From: Nocardia neocaledoniensis
GTDB lineage: Bacteria; Actinomycetota; Actinomycetes; Mycobacteriales; Mycobacteriaceae
Length of the DNA: 64,000 bases
Direction of reading: 5' to 3'
NCBI RefSeq assembly: GCF_003182135.1
Contig: NZ_QGTL01000001.1
Location: forward strand, 372,001 to 436,000
Shown here: positions 53,717 to 61,992 of the stretch, in pieces
Numbering within the stretch: position 1 is the stretch's first letter
Layout: each line of letters opens with the position of its first letter
Translations under genes and position numbers: made by a program
Notes under the pieces: generated by a model
What the model was told of the DNA's origin: nothing
The model's database searches: none
The model's input: only the letters and a program-made list of their open reading frames with translations

Positions 53717-53746
53717 AAAAGCAGGCCATGATCATGGCCTGCTTTT
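53717..53746. terminator. Bidirectional terminator
   Basis: Perfect 30-bp palindrome AAAAGCAGGCCATGA/TCATGGCCTGCTTTT. It ends the ene-reductase gene on one strand and tRNA-Val on the other. Confidence 0.85.
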
Positions 53747-53749
53747 CGG

Positions 53750-53824
53750 TGGTGGTCCCAGCTGGTTTCGAACCAGCGACCTTCCGCGTGTGAGGCGGAC
53801 GCTCTCCCGCTGAGCTATGGGACC
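53750..53824 (-). tRNA. tRNA-Val (anticodon CAC)
   Basis: Complete cloverleaf: acceptor GGTCCCA/TGGGACC, anticodon loop CTCACAC, T-arm GCTGG-TTCGAAA-CCAGC, discriminator A and encoded CCA. It is followed by a strong terminator. Confidence 0.97.
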
Positions 53825-53870
53825 GAACTGTGCGCGAGGGGCTTCGGGGGCGCCTCTCGAACGAGATGGA

Positions 53871-53901
53871 ACATTAGCACGGTGCACCCTGGTGACACCA
53901 A
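53871..53901 (-). promoter_or_regulatory. Probable promoter of tRNA-Val(CAC)
   Basis: Minus-strand TTGGTG and TAATGT hexamers with a 19-bp spacer, ending about 46 bp before the tRNA. The -10 box is identical to that of the tRNA operon on the other strand. The 53825-54136 gap otherwise holds no gene. Confidence 0.5.
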
Positions 53902-54049
53902 ATCGCCTCGTGAACGGGAGGTTCGGGCCGCGCGGGGGCTCGGCGGAGACGATGCGTCGGCGCGGGTTCACGTTCTCGACACCGGATGGTCGACCGGAGG
54001 GGCGAACAACAGGCCTGTAATTCACATTTAGGCCCATCTACCAGCCGAT

Positions 54050-54079
54050 TTGTAGTCTGCGCCGACCGTCGGCTAATGT
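54050..54079 (+). promoter_or_regulatory. Probable promoter of the tRNA Gly-Cys-Val operon
   Basis: TTGTAG (54050-54055) and TAATGT (54074-54079) with an 18-bp spacer, about 57 bp before tRNA-Gly. Confidence 0.55.
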
Positions 54080-54136
54080 TTCTCTCGCACCACGGAGAGC
54101 AGCCAGCCGCCAGGCCGGCCACTCCGGAGTGTGAAT

Positions 54137-54209
54137 GCGGATGTAGCGCAGCTGGTAGCGCATCACCTTGCCAAGGTGAGGGTCGCGGGTTCGAATCCCG
54201 TCATCCGCT
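54137..54209 (+). tRNA. tRNA-Gly (anticodon GCC)
   Basis: Cloverleaf with acceptor GCGGATG/CATCCGC, anticodon loop TTGCCAA and T-loop TTCGAAT. CCA is not encoded. First of three tRNAs within 260 bp. Confidence 0.97.
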
Positions 54210-54248
54210 CGAGAGGTAGGTTAGGCATTATGCCATCCTCCTTTGCGC

Positions 54249-54319
54249 GGTGGAGTGGCCGAGTGGTGAGGCAACGGCCTGCAAAGCCGTGCACACGGGT
54301 TCGATTCCCGTCTCCACCT
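54249..54319 (+). tRNA. tRNA-Cys (anticodon GCA)
   Basis: Acceptor GGTGGAG/CTCCACC, anticodon loop CTGCAAA, T-arm ACGGG-TTCGATT-CCCGT. CCA is not encoded. Middle gene of the tRNA operon. Confidence 0.97.
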
Positions 54320-54320
54320 C

Positions 54321-54395
54321 GCGCGATTAGCTCAGCGGGAGAGCGCTTCCCTGACACGGAAGAGGTCACTGGTTCAATCCCAGTATCGCGCACCA
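54321..54395 (+). tRNA. tRNA-Val (anticodon GAC)
   Basis: Acceptor GCGCGAT/ATCGCGC, anticodon loop CTGACAC, T-arm ACTGG-TTCAATC-CCAGT, discriminator A and encoded CCA. It starts one base after tRNA-Cys. Confidence 0.97.
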
Positions 54396-54396
54396 C

Positions 54397-54428
54397 AAGA
54401 AGGCCCCGGTTTCGACCGGGGCCTTCTT
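54397..54428 (+). terminator. Terminator of the tRNA operon
   Basis: Perfect 14-bp stem AAGAAGGCCCCGGT with a TTCG tetraloop, ending in TTCTT, directly after tRNA-Val. Confidence 0.85.
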
Positions 54429-54564
54429 GCTGTTCCGGGGCAGGTCGCCCGATGTAACCCAGGTCACTCCTTTGCCGGACCGGGACCGCACTCCCCTAGG
54501 ATCGGCACTCGGCGTCGCCCGGCCGGTGGTGGCGCGGTGGACGGCGGCAGGGAGAGGCGAGCAG

Positions 54565-55638
54565 TTGAGGCAGATCCTGTTGTCGGCGGGGATCGCCCTG
54601 TTCGTGACCATCACCCTCACCCCGGTACTCATCCGGGTGTTCGCCCGGCGCGGGTTCGGGCAGGAGATCCGGATCGACGGACCCGCCAGTCACCAGACCA
54701 GACGCGGCACCCCGACGATGGGCGGACTCGCGATCGGCGCGGGCGTATGGGTGGGCTTTCTCGGCTCGCATCTGATCGGGCTGCTCTGGGACGCGCCCGG
54801 ACCCAGCGCCTCCGGCATCCTCGTGCTGCTGCTGGCCTCGGCGCTCGGCATGGTCGGATTCCTCGACGACTCCATCAAGCTGCGCAAACACCGCAACCTG
54901 GGGTTGACGGCGGCGGGCAAGTACCTGGGTCAGATCGGAGCGGCCGTGGTGTTCGCCGTGCTGGTGGTGCGCTTCCCCGGCGCCACCGGCCTCACCCCGG
55001 CGAGCAACAACCTCTCCTATGTCCGTGACATCAACACCATCGCCTTCACCTCGCTGATCTTCGTCGCGTTCATCTGCCTGCTGGTGGTGGCGTGGTCGAA
55101 CGCGGTCAACATCACCGACGGCCTGGACGGGCTGGCCGCCGGTTCGATGAGCCTGACCCTCGGCGCGTACGTGGTGATCACACTGTGGCAGTTCGAGAAC
55201 TCGTGCGAGCTCGACCCGGGCCGCGGCTGCTACAACGTGCGCGACCCGCTCGATCTCGCGGTGGTCAGTGCCGCGGCAGCGGGCGCGTGCATCGGCTTCC
55301 TGTGGTGGAACGCGGCGCCGGCCAAGATCTTCATGGGCGACACCGGGTCGCTCGGGCTCGGCGGGCTGGTGGCGGGGCTGTCGATCACCAGCCGCACCGA
55401 ACTGCTCGCGGTGGTGCTGGGCGCGCTGTTCGTCGCGGAGATCCTGTCGGTGCTGCTGCAGATCGTGGTGTTCCGCACGACGCACACCCGGCTGTTCCGG
55501 ATGGCGCCGTTCCACCATCACTTCGAACTCAACAACTGGCCGGAGACCGCGGTGATCATCCGGTTCTGGGTGCTCGCGGGCATCGCGTCGGCGATCGGAT
55601 TGTGCCTGTTCTACGGCGAATACATCACCGCGATCTGA
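54565..55638 (+). CDS. mraY: MraY-type phospho-N-acetylmuramoyl-pentapeptide transferase, solitary copy
   Basis: 357-residue membrane enzyme that makes lipid I from UDP-MurNAc-pentapeptide and undecaprenyl phosphate. Active-site motifs are intact: [21 protein letters not shown] with the Asp pair, [29 protein letters not shown] and [14 protein letters not shown] (preceded by RM). The TTG at 54565 opens L-R-Q-I-L-L-S-A-G, matching the family start, with GGGAGAGG upstream. It is not beside murE, murF, murD or ftsW, where mraY normally lies, so it is probably a second copy. Confidence 0.92.
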   Translation: MRQILLSAGIALFVTITLTPVLIRVFARRGFGQEIRIDGPASHQTRRGTPTMGGLAIGAGVWVGFLGSHLIGLLWDAPGPSASGILVLLLASALGMVGFLDDSIKLRKHRNLGLTAAGKYLGQIGAAVVFAVLVVRFPGATGLTPASNNLSYVRDINTIAFTSLIFVAFICLLVVAWSNAVNITDGLDGLAAGSMSLTLGAYVVITLWQFENSCELDPGRGCYNVRDPLDLAVVSAAAAGACIGFLWWNAAPAKIFMGDTGSLGLGGLVAGLSITSRTELLAVVLGALFVAEILSVLLQIVVFRTTHTRLFRMAPFHHHFELNNWPETAVIIRFWVLAGIASAIGLCLFYGEYITAI

Positions 55639-55703
55639 ACGGGCGGTGTCGGTGGCCCCGGCTACGCTGACCCGACACAGCGAGCCGAGCGGGAGGATGG
55701 CCA

Positions 55704-56921
55704 GTGAGAGCCGGGAGCGGGCGCGAACTCGACCACGACATCGCCGCCGAGGTGTCCTTCGAGCTGGAGGAGCTCGACGAACTGGTCGCCGAACTGCTGG
55801 TCGAGCATGCCGAGCGCGCCGCCAGGGACGCCAGGATCATCGCCCTGCGGCTGGGCATCGGCGGGCAGCGCCCGGAAACCCTCACCCGCATCGGTGCCCG
55901 CTACGACCTGGCCCGCGACCGGGTCCGTCAGCTCTACGCCAAGGCCGTGGGCCAGCTCCTGCGCGAAGCCGCCCGCTCCGGGCATCGCAGCGCCGCGGTG
56001 TTCGCCCGCCGCTACCCGCGCGAACACGGCGATCTGCGGCTGGTCCGGGCGTTGCTCGCCGAGACCTACGCCACCGACACCGATCTCGTGGCGATGGAGT
56101 GGTCCTACCTCAAGCTGCGCCTGGCCGGGCACGACCAGACCGATGCCAAGCGGGTCGCCGGGTACGTGATGCAGCGAATCCTGGGGTGGCAGAAGAAAAC
56201 CGCCAGCATCCTGGCCAAACTACAACCGCTGGACGAGACCGACGACCTCCACGCGCTGCTCGACGGCATCGGCTGGGGCAGCGGCCCGTCCGCACCGCTG
56301 CCCACCGCCTCTGCCCGGGTGGCCGACGGCGACGACGACGGCCGCGGCCGGTTCTATCTGGCCTCGATCGGCCGCGACGTGGCCTACGACTCCGCGCTCA
56401 CCGCCCGCCTCCTGCGCAGCCTCGACGCCGATCCGAGGGTGACCGCCTTCCAGGAGGAACCGGCCGCGCTCACCTACCGGTTCGGCGAGCAGGACCAGGT
56501 GCACTATCCGGCCGTCGCCGCGCAATTCACCGACGGGCGGATCGCGCTGATCGACGTCGTCCCGCTGGGCCGGATCGCCTTCCACCACACCCGAGTCCAG
56601 TGCGAGCTCGGCCGCGCCCACGCCCACGCCAACGGCTGGGGCTGGCACGTCTGGACCGGCAGCGCCCTCGACGAAGCCGCGCTGCGCGCCCGCCCGACCG
56701 ATCCCGCCGTCGAGGCGCGCCTCACGGCCGAGCTGGCGCACGGCCCCTACGACCGCCGCGGTCTCGACGCGCTGCGCGCCGAGACCGGTCTCGAGCTGCT
56801 CGATCTGGCCGGGCTGGTGTTGCGCAACGACTGGCGGTGGGAACGAACGCCGATGCGGCTCAGCGCATCACCATCGCGCCCGCCATCAGCGTCACGCACA
56901 GCAGCATCGCGCAGCAGGTGA
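55704..56921 (+). CDS. HTH (sigma-70 region 4-like) protein with degenerate TnsA-like domain
   Basis: 405 residues. An acidic N-terminus is followed by a sigma-region-4-like helix-turn-helix: LRLGIGGQRPETLTRIGARY and DLARDRVRQLYAKAVGQLL (about 48-87). The middle (100-200) is helical. Residues about 228-320 resemble the TnsA/PD-(D/E)xK fold, with LRSLDADPRVTAFQEEP and GRIALIDVVP, but the catalytic Asp is replaced (HYPAV for xxPDx) and ExK reads DVV, so nuclease activity is unlikely. GTG 55704 has GGAGG upstream. Its 3' end overlaps the convergent gene by 62 bp. Confidence 0.6.
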   Translation: MRAGSGRELDHDIAAEVSFELEELDELVAELLVEHAERAARDARIIALRLGIGGQRPETLTRIGARYDLARDRVRQLYAKAVGQLLREAARSGHRSAAVFARRYPREHGDLRLVRALLAETYATDTDLVAMEWSYLKLRLAGHDQTDAKRVAGYVMQRILGWQKKTASILAKLQPLDETDDLHALLDGIGWGSGPSAPLPTASARVADGDDDGRGRFYLASIGRDVAYDSALTARLLRSLDADPRVTAFQEEPAALTYRFGEQDQVHYPAVAAQFTDGRIALIDVVPLGRIAFHHTRVQCELGRAHAHANGWGWHVWTGSALDEAALRARPTDPAVEARLTAELAHGPYDRRGLDALRAETGLELLDLAGLVLRNDWRWERTPMRLSASPSRPPSASRTAASRSR

Positions 56922-57813
56922 GCCACTGCCACTGATTGATCGTGCGGTCCATCCGCGCGATCGTCGCCCGCAGACCGGCCGCGATCCGCTGCTGGGCGAC
57001 GAGCTCGCTGCGCACGCCCGCCAGCGTGATGGCCTCGGCGTCGGCGTTCACGCCCGCCCGATCGATCCGGTGATGCAGGCGGGAGACCAGCTTCTGCTTG
57101 TCCCGCACCGTCTGCCGCGACACCGCGAGCTCCACCCGCTGGTCGCGCAGTTGCTTGCGCTGCTGTTCGATCAGGGCGGCCTGCGCCCCGGTATGCCGTT
57201 CCCAGGTGCCCACCTCGGCCCACCCTCCTGTCATCAGATCCACGTGTCCCCAGTGGATCTCACCGTTCACCCAGCCCGCGAGGACATCGCGCAGTTCCCA
57301 GCTCGCCCGCGACGCCGTCGCGAACCCGGACTCCCCCGCCGCCAACATGCCCTGGTCGATGCGGTAGTCGGCGGACGCGGGCGCGAAGTCGGCGATGCCG
57401 ACCGCGGGCACCAGCGGCACCCAGTAGCCGCGCGGGCAGACCCACAGCACGTCGTCGATCCCGGCGGCCCGCAGCCGCTCACGGTGGGCGCGCGCGGCGG
57501 TGATGTCGAGCGGGCCGGTGCGCACCTCCACCACGCAGCGGCGCTCGCCGCGACGCCAGTAGACATCGACGGGGATGTCGTCGACGCGGGCGTCGACCTG
57601 GGCCTCGTCGGCGCCCGCCGCCGTGAGACGACCACAGATCCAGTGCTCGAGGCGCTGTGTATTCCACTGCCTGGCCACGCATTCGGGGCAGCCGCAGCCG
57701 TAGCCGGTCCGCTCCGGGGCCGCGCGCCGGGTGCCCTCGGAGATGCCGAGTTCGTCCAGCAGCGCCCGTCGTCCACACGCGACTTTGGTGTCGCTCCGCC
57801 GCTTCGTCCTCAC
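56860..57813 (-). CDS. CoiA-like nuclease-fold protein with coiled coil and C-terminal membrane helix
   Basis: 317 residues. Residues 36-50 contain a GCGCPEC-type Cys cluster. Residues 70-130 resemble the CoiA/PD-(D/E)xK core: DDIPVDVYWRRGERRCVVEV and RTGPLDITAARAHRERL, with Asp83, Glu96 and Arg98 in the place of D...ExK. A coiled coil (about 205-270) and one membrane helix at the end (WLTCCAMLLCVTLMAGAMVM) follow. It may be a membrane-tethered nucleic-acid-handling protein; this is inference. It converges on and overlaps the HTH/TnsA-like gene. Confidence 0.55.
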   Translation of the reverse strand: MRTKRRSDTKVACGRRALLDELGISEGTRRAAPERTGYGCGCPECVARQWNTQRLEHWICGRLTAAGADEAQVDARVDDIPVDVYWRRGERRCVVEVRTGPLDITAARAHRERLRAAGIDDVLWVCPRGYWVPLVPAVGIADFAPASADYRIDQGMLAAGESGFATASRASWELRDVLAGWVNGEIHWGHVDLMTGGWAEVGTWERHTGAQAALIEQQRKQLRDQRVELAVSRQTVRDKQKLVSRLHHRIDRAGVNADAEAITLAGVRSELVAQQRIAAGLRATIARMDRTINQWQWLTCCAMLLCVTLMAGAMVMR

Positions 57814-58196
57814 ACCATCACTCCCTCACCCGGGACCCTGACGTGTGCCAGCGCCCACGTCGTGTGTCCAGGTTCCCGCAGCAGCCGACACGCCGCCAGC
57901 CCCCTTGACCCGCGCTCGGGTGCGTCACCGATCGGTGATCGACATCACATACGCGACTCCGCTTGTATATCAAGCCATTTCATTGTGCCAACGTCGCAGA
58001 ACGACGCCGAGATCTTGATCATTTCGATACACATACCCGGCCTGTTGCTGGTCCTTTTCGTCCGGATTACGAATCGGTTCGGCGCGTCGCCGAATCCGTC
58101 CGGCGGCCATCGCGCCCGGACGGAGCGGGCCGACGGTGGATATGATCGCTGCGGCCGGGGCGGGCACGCTCGCCGAGCACGGGAAGTAGGGTGTGC
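57814..58196. promoter_or_regulatory. Intergenic region with 14-bp palindrome at 57924-57937
   Basis: No gene seen. TCACCGATCGGTGA is a perfect palindrome, of a form often bound by TetR-type repressors. It is followed by AT-richer DNA (57950-58080) with possible promoter boxes for the long gene at 58197. The gap separates two divergent genes. Confidence 0.45.
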
Positions 58197-60929
58197 ATGA
58201 ACCACGCTGAGCACGACGAGTCCATCGGGTCGATGCTGGCGAGTATCGCCGCGGCACTGCGTGAGGTCAGTGACAAGCTCGATATCGTCGCCGCCCGGGT
58301 GCAGCACGAGGTGCCGACCTTCCCCGCCGACGACGATCTTCCCGAGAAGACCAGGATCCACCGGCTCGAATCCTGGGCATTCCATGCGTCACAGGACATT
58401 TCGCGGTTGAGCTCCCGGCTCGACGCCCTCGACGGCGGTGACACGCCGCCGCGCACGGGGCGCAGCACCCCGAGTCGCCGCGAGGTCAGGGAGGCTGCCG
58501 AACGCGCGGCTGCCGAGGCGGAGCACGCCGACGAAGCGGCGCGGCCACCGCTGGAACGGCGGTCCCCGCGCACCGATCACCTCGGTGATCCGACATGGCC
58601 GCTCACGGTCGCCCCGATTCCGCGAGCCGCCGGGGATGCCTCGTCGGCGGAAGCTGGGTCCTGGTCACCGTTCTCGGCGCCCGGCGGCGACGCGCGATCC
58701 GAGCAGTCCGGAGAGTCCGGCGGAGTGTCGACGACGCTCGCGCACGACATGGGCGCGGCCCGCGACGCCGCCTCCGCCGAGCGGCGCAACGGCGCTGCCC
58801 GGCGCAACGGCGCCGCCGCGCACGGTGCGCGGGAGGAGGGCCGAAACGGCGCCGCGCTGGGGGGCGGCGTGGCGCTCGACGCCGGGCGGGAGCTCAACGG
58901 CGCGGGGACAGGCCATTCCCAGCGCGTCCCGAGCGGCGGCCAGGTCGTGGCGGAGGAACCGAGCCCAAACGGCACTGTGGTGCTGAACGGGGTCGCGGCT
59001 GCAGAGAAGGCGGCGCTTCCTACCGCGAAGTCGGACAGCGGTCGCCAAGTCGGATTCGAGACCGCGGGGACGACCGCTGACGATTTCGACACCGCAGGGA
59101 CGACCACGGTCGGCGGCGTCACGCTGCACGACCCGCAGCCCGCGGCCGGCGTGTTCGGAGACTCCGTCCGTGGACTCGAACCCGCGGAATCGAGCGACAC
59201 CGCGACCCCACGCGAGATGCGAACTGCCGCCGACGGGCGCGACGGTGGTGGGCACCGGCCGATTGCGCCGGTCGAGGCCGCTGTTCCCGAGACCGTCGGC
59301 GCTGCTGCCTCGGCCGAGGCCACCGAGATTCCGGATACGGCGGAGGCCGACTCTGACGGGCGCACCGGTGGGCATCGGTCGGCGGAGATCGCGGTGGAGC
59401 GGGCCAGGCCGGCGGGCAGGATCGCTGCGGACGCCGAATCCTCACCGCGCCGGACCGGATCGGCTGGGCTCGGTGACGGCTTGGTGAGTGCGCCCGCACA
59501 GCAGATGAGCGGATCCGCACAGGCGGTGGGTGCGTCGCCTCGGTCGGCCGGTTCGCCCGATCGGAGAACTGAGGCGTCAGCTCACAGCTCCGCGCAGGCT
59601 GGTGGGCCGGCACAGCGGGTGAACGGCCATGCGCACGGACCAGCCGAAACGCGGGGCACGGAGCTCGGGCCGGGTGGCTCCGCCAATGGCATCCACTGGA
59701 CGTTCGCCGACGACGACACCCTGACCGCCACACCTCCGGTCCGGAACGGCCACGACCGCAACGGCTTCACCGGCGGGGACGCACGCAGCCAGCTACCCTC
59801 GGCCCCCTCCACCGCATCGCCCGCGGCACCCCCGGCACGGCTCTCCGTGCCGAAGACCCGGCCGACGCCCGCCGAGATCACGGACCCGGCCGCGCCCCCG
59901 GTCCCCACGGGGATCACGGCGTCGACCGTCGGTTCGCCGGAGCGCAACTCCGCTTTCCCTCAGGCCGCGGACTCCACCGTGCCTGCCGACACCCGTGCGG
60001 CCGACCGCGGCCCGGCCGATTCGCTGGTCAACGGCCAGAACAACGGCGCCGGCACCGCACTGTCCGGCTTCTCCGCCACCGTGGAGCTCACGCAACCCGG
60101 GAGCGGACCGCTCGAGTCCGTCCGCGGCGCGAACTCCGGTATCGGGACCGGCCCGGATTCGCGGACATCCGCACCGGATCACGCCGCCTCCGCCGACGGC
60201 GCGCTGCCCCTCACCGCCGACTTCACGGCACCGGCGCGGTTCTCCGTGGGCGACCGCGCGCCAGGTTCCGGCGCGGCGGACGAAGCGGCTGAGCGCCGTT
60301 CGATGACAGCGCGGTCCGAGTCCACCGGTGACATGTCGACCGGACGCGGGTCCCTCGGCGAGACCTCCCCGACGGGGATCCCGCTGTCTGCCGATCTCAC
60401 CGCCCCCTCGCGGAACCCGTCGGCTGATACGCGTTCCGAGGCCGCGGCGAGCCAGGGAACCGGGCTTTCCGGCGCACCCGCAGGGTTCACTCCGGGCTCG
60501 CTCACCAGCGCGGCGGACAGTGCCGGGCCCTCGGGATACACCGCGCCGGCCAGTTTCCAGGCCCCAGCGGACGAGCGCGCGTATACCGGCCACACCCCGT
60601 CATCCGACAGCCGCGGACTCGCCGACGGGCCATCGTTCACGAACGACACGGGCTCGGTGGCGGATCAGCCGGGGACGGCCGACTTCGGGGCACCGGTCGC
60701 GGCGGGCGGCGCGCAGACCAGCCCGTTCGATCGGGTGTCGAATGACCCCGCCCCGCCGACGGCGACCGACGCCGCCGGAATCACGGTGACCGGGACGTAT
60801 CGTGCCTTCGACATCGAGCGGGCGCACGTCGACAAGCTGCAGGCGATGCTCGATGAGCTGAAGCGCTCGGCGGGGCTGCCACCGGGGCGTCGCGACGTCT
60901 TCGGCCCGCCGACGACGGACGCCGGCTGA
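58197..60929 (+). CDS. Long disordered protein of unknown function
   Basis: 910 residues with no family that I recognise. Residues 1-80 look folded and helical (ESIGSMLASIAAALREVSDK, then RIHRLESWAFHASQDISRL). About 80-850 is low-complexity, rich in Ala, Gly, Pro, Ser and Asp, with local repeats such as RRNGAA, TAGTT and (L)T/SADxTAPxR. The last 45 residues are again ordered (TYRAFDIERAHVDKLQAMLD). There is no signal peptide or membrane helix, so it is probably cytoplasmic. The ATG at 58197 follows GGGAAG; a GTG six bases upstream is possible. Confidence 0.7.
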   Translation: MNHAEHDESIGSMLASIAAALREVSDKLDIVAARVQHEVPTFPADDDLPEKTRIHRLESWAFHASQDISRLSSRLDALDGGDTPPRTGRSTPSRREVREAAERAAAEAEHADEAARPPLERRSPRTDHLGDPTWPLTVAPIPRAAGDASSAEAGSWSPFSAPGGDARSEQSGESGGVSTTLAHDMGAARDAASAERRNGAARRNGAAAHGAREEGRNGAALGGGVALDAGRELNGAGTGHSQRVPSGGQVVAEEPSPNGTVVLNGVAAAEKAALPTAKSDSGRQVGFETAGTTADDFDTAGTTTVGGVTLHDPQPAAGVFGDSVRGLEPAESSDTATPREMRTAADGRDGGGHRPIAPVEAAVPETVGAAASAEATEIPDTAEADSDGRTGGHRSAEIAVERARPAGRIAADAESSPRRTGSAGLGDGLVSAPAQQMSGSAQAVGASPRSAGSPDRRTEASAHSSAQAGGPAQRVNGHAHGPAETRGTELGPGGSANGIHWTFADDDTLTATPPVRNGHDRNGFTGGDARSQLPSAPSTASPAAPPARLSVPKTRPTPAEITDPAAPPVPTGITASTVGSPERNSAFPQAADSTVPADTRAADRGPADSLVNGQNNGAGTALSGFSATVELTQPGSGPLESVRGANSGIGTGPDSRTSAPDHAASADGALPLTADFTAPARFSVGDRAPGSGAADEAAERRSMTARSESTGDMSTGRGSLGETSPTGIPLSADLTAPSRNPSADTRSEAAASQGTGLSGAPAGFTPGSLTSAADSAGPSGYTAPASFQAPADERAYTGHTPSSDSRGLADGPSFTNDTGSVADQPGTADFGAPVAAGGAQTSPFDRVSNDPAPPTATDAAGITVTGTYRAFDIERAHVDKLQAMLDELKRSAGLPPGRRDVFGPPTTDAG

Positions 60930-61142
60930 CCGGCCGCGCCCGCGGCGCGATCGGAGGTTTGGATGGCGGTTGCCGGTCCGTCGTCGACACGCAGCGCCAC
61001 CGGCGCACTGGACCCGGCAACCGCCCGCCCGCCGGTCGGGAGCTCGGACATCCCGTCCCCGGTGGCAGTCTGTGATTGGATCCACGGCGAACATACCCGC
61101 GCGTTCCCGTCCGAAACGGGTCCCCGACCGCCGGAGGAGACC

Positions 61143-61613
61143 ATGACCACGATCGCCGAGCAACTCGCCGAGCTGGCCGAACGCCAGGAGCTGACGGTCG
61201 CCGTCGCCGAATCGTTGACAGCGGGCAATGTGGCCGCGGCCCTCGGCGCCGCCCCGGATTCCGCGGTGTGGTTCCGCGGCGCGGTCATCGCCTACTCCAC
61301 GGAGGTCAAGCGACGCGTCCTCGACGTCCCCGATGTGCCGGTGGTCTCCGAGGTCGCGGCGCGGGCCATGGCCGAGGGCGTCCGCTCTCTGCTGGACGCC
61401 GACCTCGCCGTCGCCACCACCGGCGTCGGCGGTCCCGGACCCCAGGACGGTGAGCCCGAGGGCTCGGTGTGGTTCTGCGTGTGCTCGCGCGACCACGTCG
61501 AGACGAGCCACCGCCAGTTCGACGGCGACCCGGCCGAAGTCCTCGATCAATCCGTGCGCTACGCGCTCGAACTACTCCTGTCGATGGCGACCACGATCGC
61601 GAGCACGGAATGA
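61143..61613 (+). CDS. CinA C-terminal-domain amidohydrolase (PncC-like)
   Basis: 156 residues, the single-domain form of CinA-C. It hydrolyses nicotinamide mononucleotide to NaMN in pyridine-nucleotide salvage. Motifs: VAVAESLTAGNVAAAL, RGAVIAYSTEVKRRVL and ATTGVGGPGPQDGEPEGSVW. ATG 61143 has GGAGGAG just upstream; the upstream in-frame extension is not family-like. It is coupled by ATGA to a small membrane-protein gene. The 212 bp before it hold no clear gene. Confidence 0.9.
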   Translation: MTTIAEQLAELAERQELTVAVAESLTAGNVAAALGAAPDSAVWFRGAVIAYSTEVKRRVLDVPDVPVVSEVAARAMAEGVRSLLDADLAVATTGVGGPGPQDGEPEGSVWFCVCSRDHVETSHRQFDGDPAEVLDQSVRYALELLLSMATTIASTE

Positions 61614-61984
61614 CCGAGCCTGTGCCGCCGTCTCTTCCGGCGCTGCGCGCGTGGCTCAGGTCCGAGTGGGTGGGCTACCTCGCGTTCGGTCTCGCGGCTG
61701 CCGCCGTGGCGGCGGCTGTCGTCACAGCCCAGATCCCCTGTCCGTGGGATCCGCTCGAAACCACCCTCACCGGGCCGCTGATCTATACGCTCCTGCCCGC
61801 GATTCCGGGCGGGACGGCGCTCGCGCTCGGCGCCGTGGGAACGACCCGCGTCGACTCCGCGCGAGGCCGGCACTGGGCGTCGGCCGCGCGCTTCGTCGCG
61901 GCCGCGGGGCTCGTGATGACGTTTCTCCTCGTGGCCCGCATGGCGCTGTTCGTCCTGACCTGGCGAAGCTCGTCGTTCCCCTGA
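61610..61984 (+). CDS. Small membrane protein
   Basis: 124 residues with about three membrane helices: GYLAFGLAAAAVAAAVVTAQ, IYTLLPAIPGGTALALGAVG and GLVMTFLLVARMALFVLTW. A loop carries IPCPWDPLETTLTG. I recognise no family. Its ATG overlaps the CinA-C stop, so it is co-translated with it. It converges on a LysR gene, 8 bp away. Confidence 0.7.
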   Translation: MTEPVPPSLPALRAWLRSEWVGYLAFGLAAAAVAAAVVTAQIPCPWDPLETTLTGPLIYTLLPAIPGGTALALGAVGTTRVDSARGRHWASAARFVAAAGLVMTFLLVARMALFVLTWRSSSFP

Positions 61985-61992
61985 CCGGCGGC

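Noticed and set aside
54163..54396. 77-codon frame with [19 protein letters not shown] sequence
   Set aside because: It is antisense to the tRNA genes and is a well-known false protein call produced by tRNA sequence.
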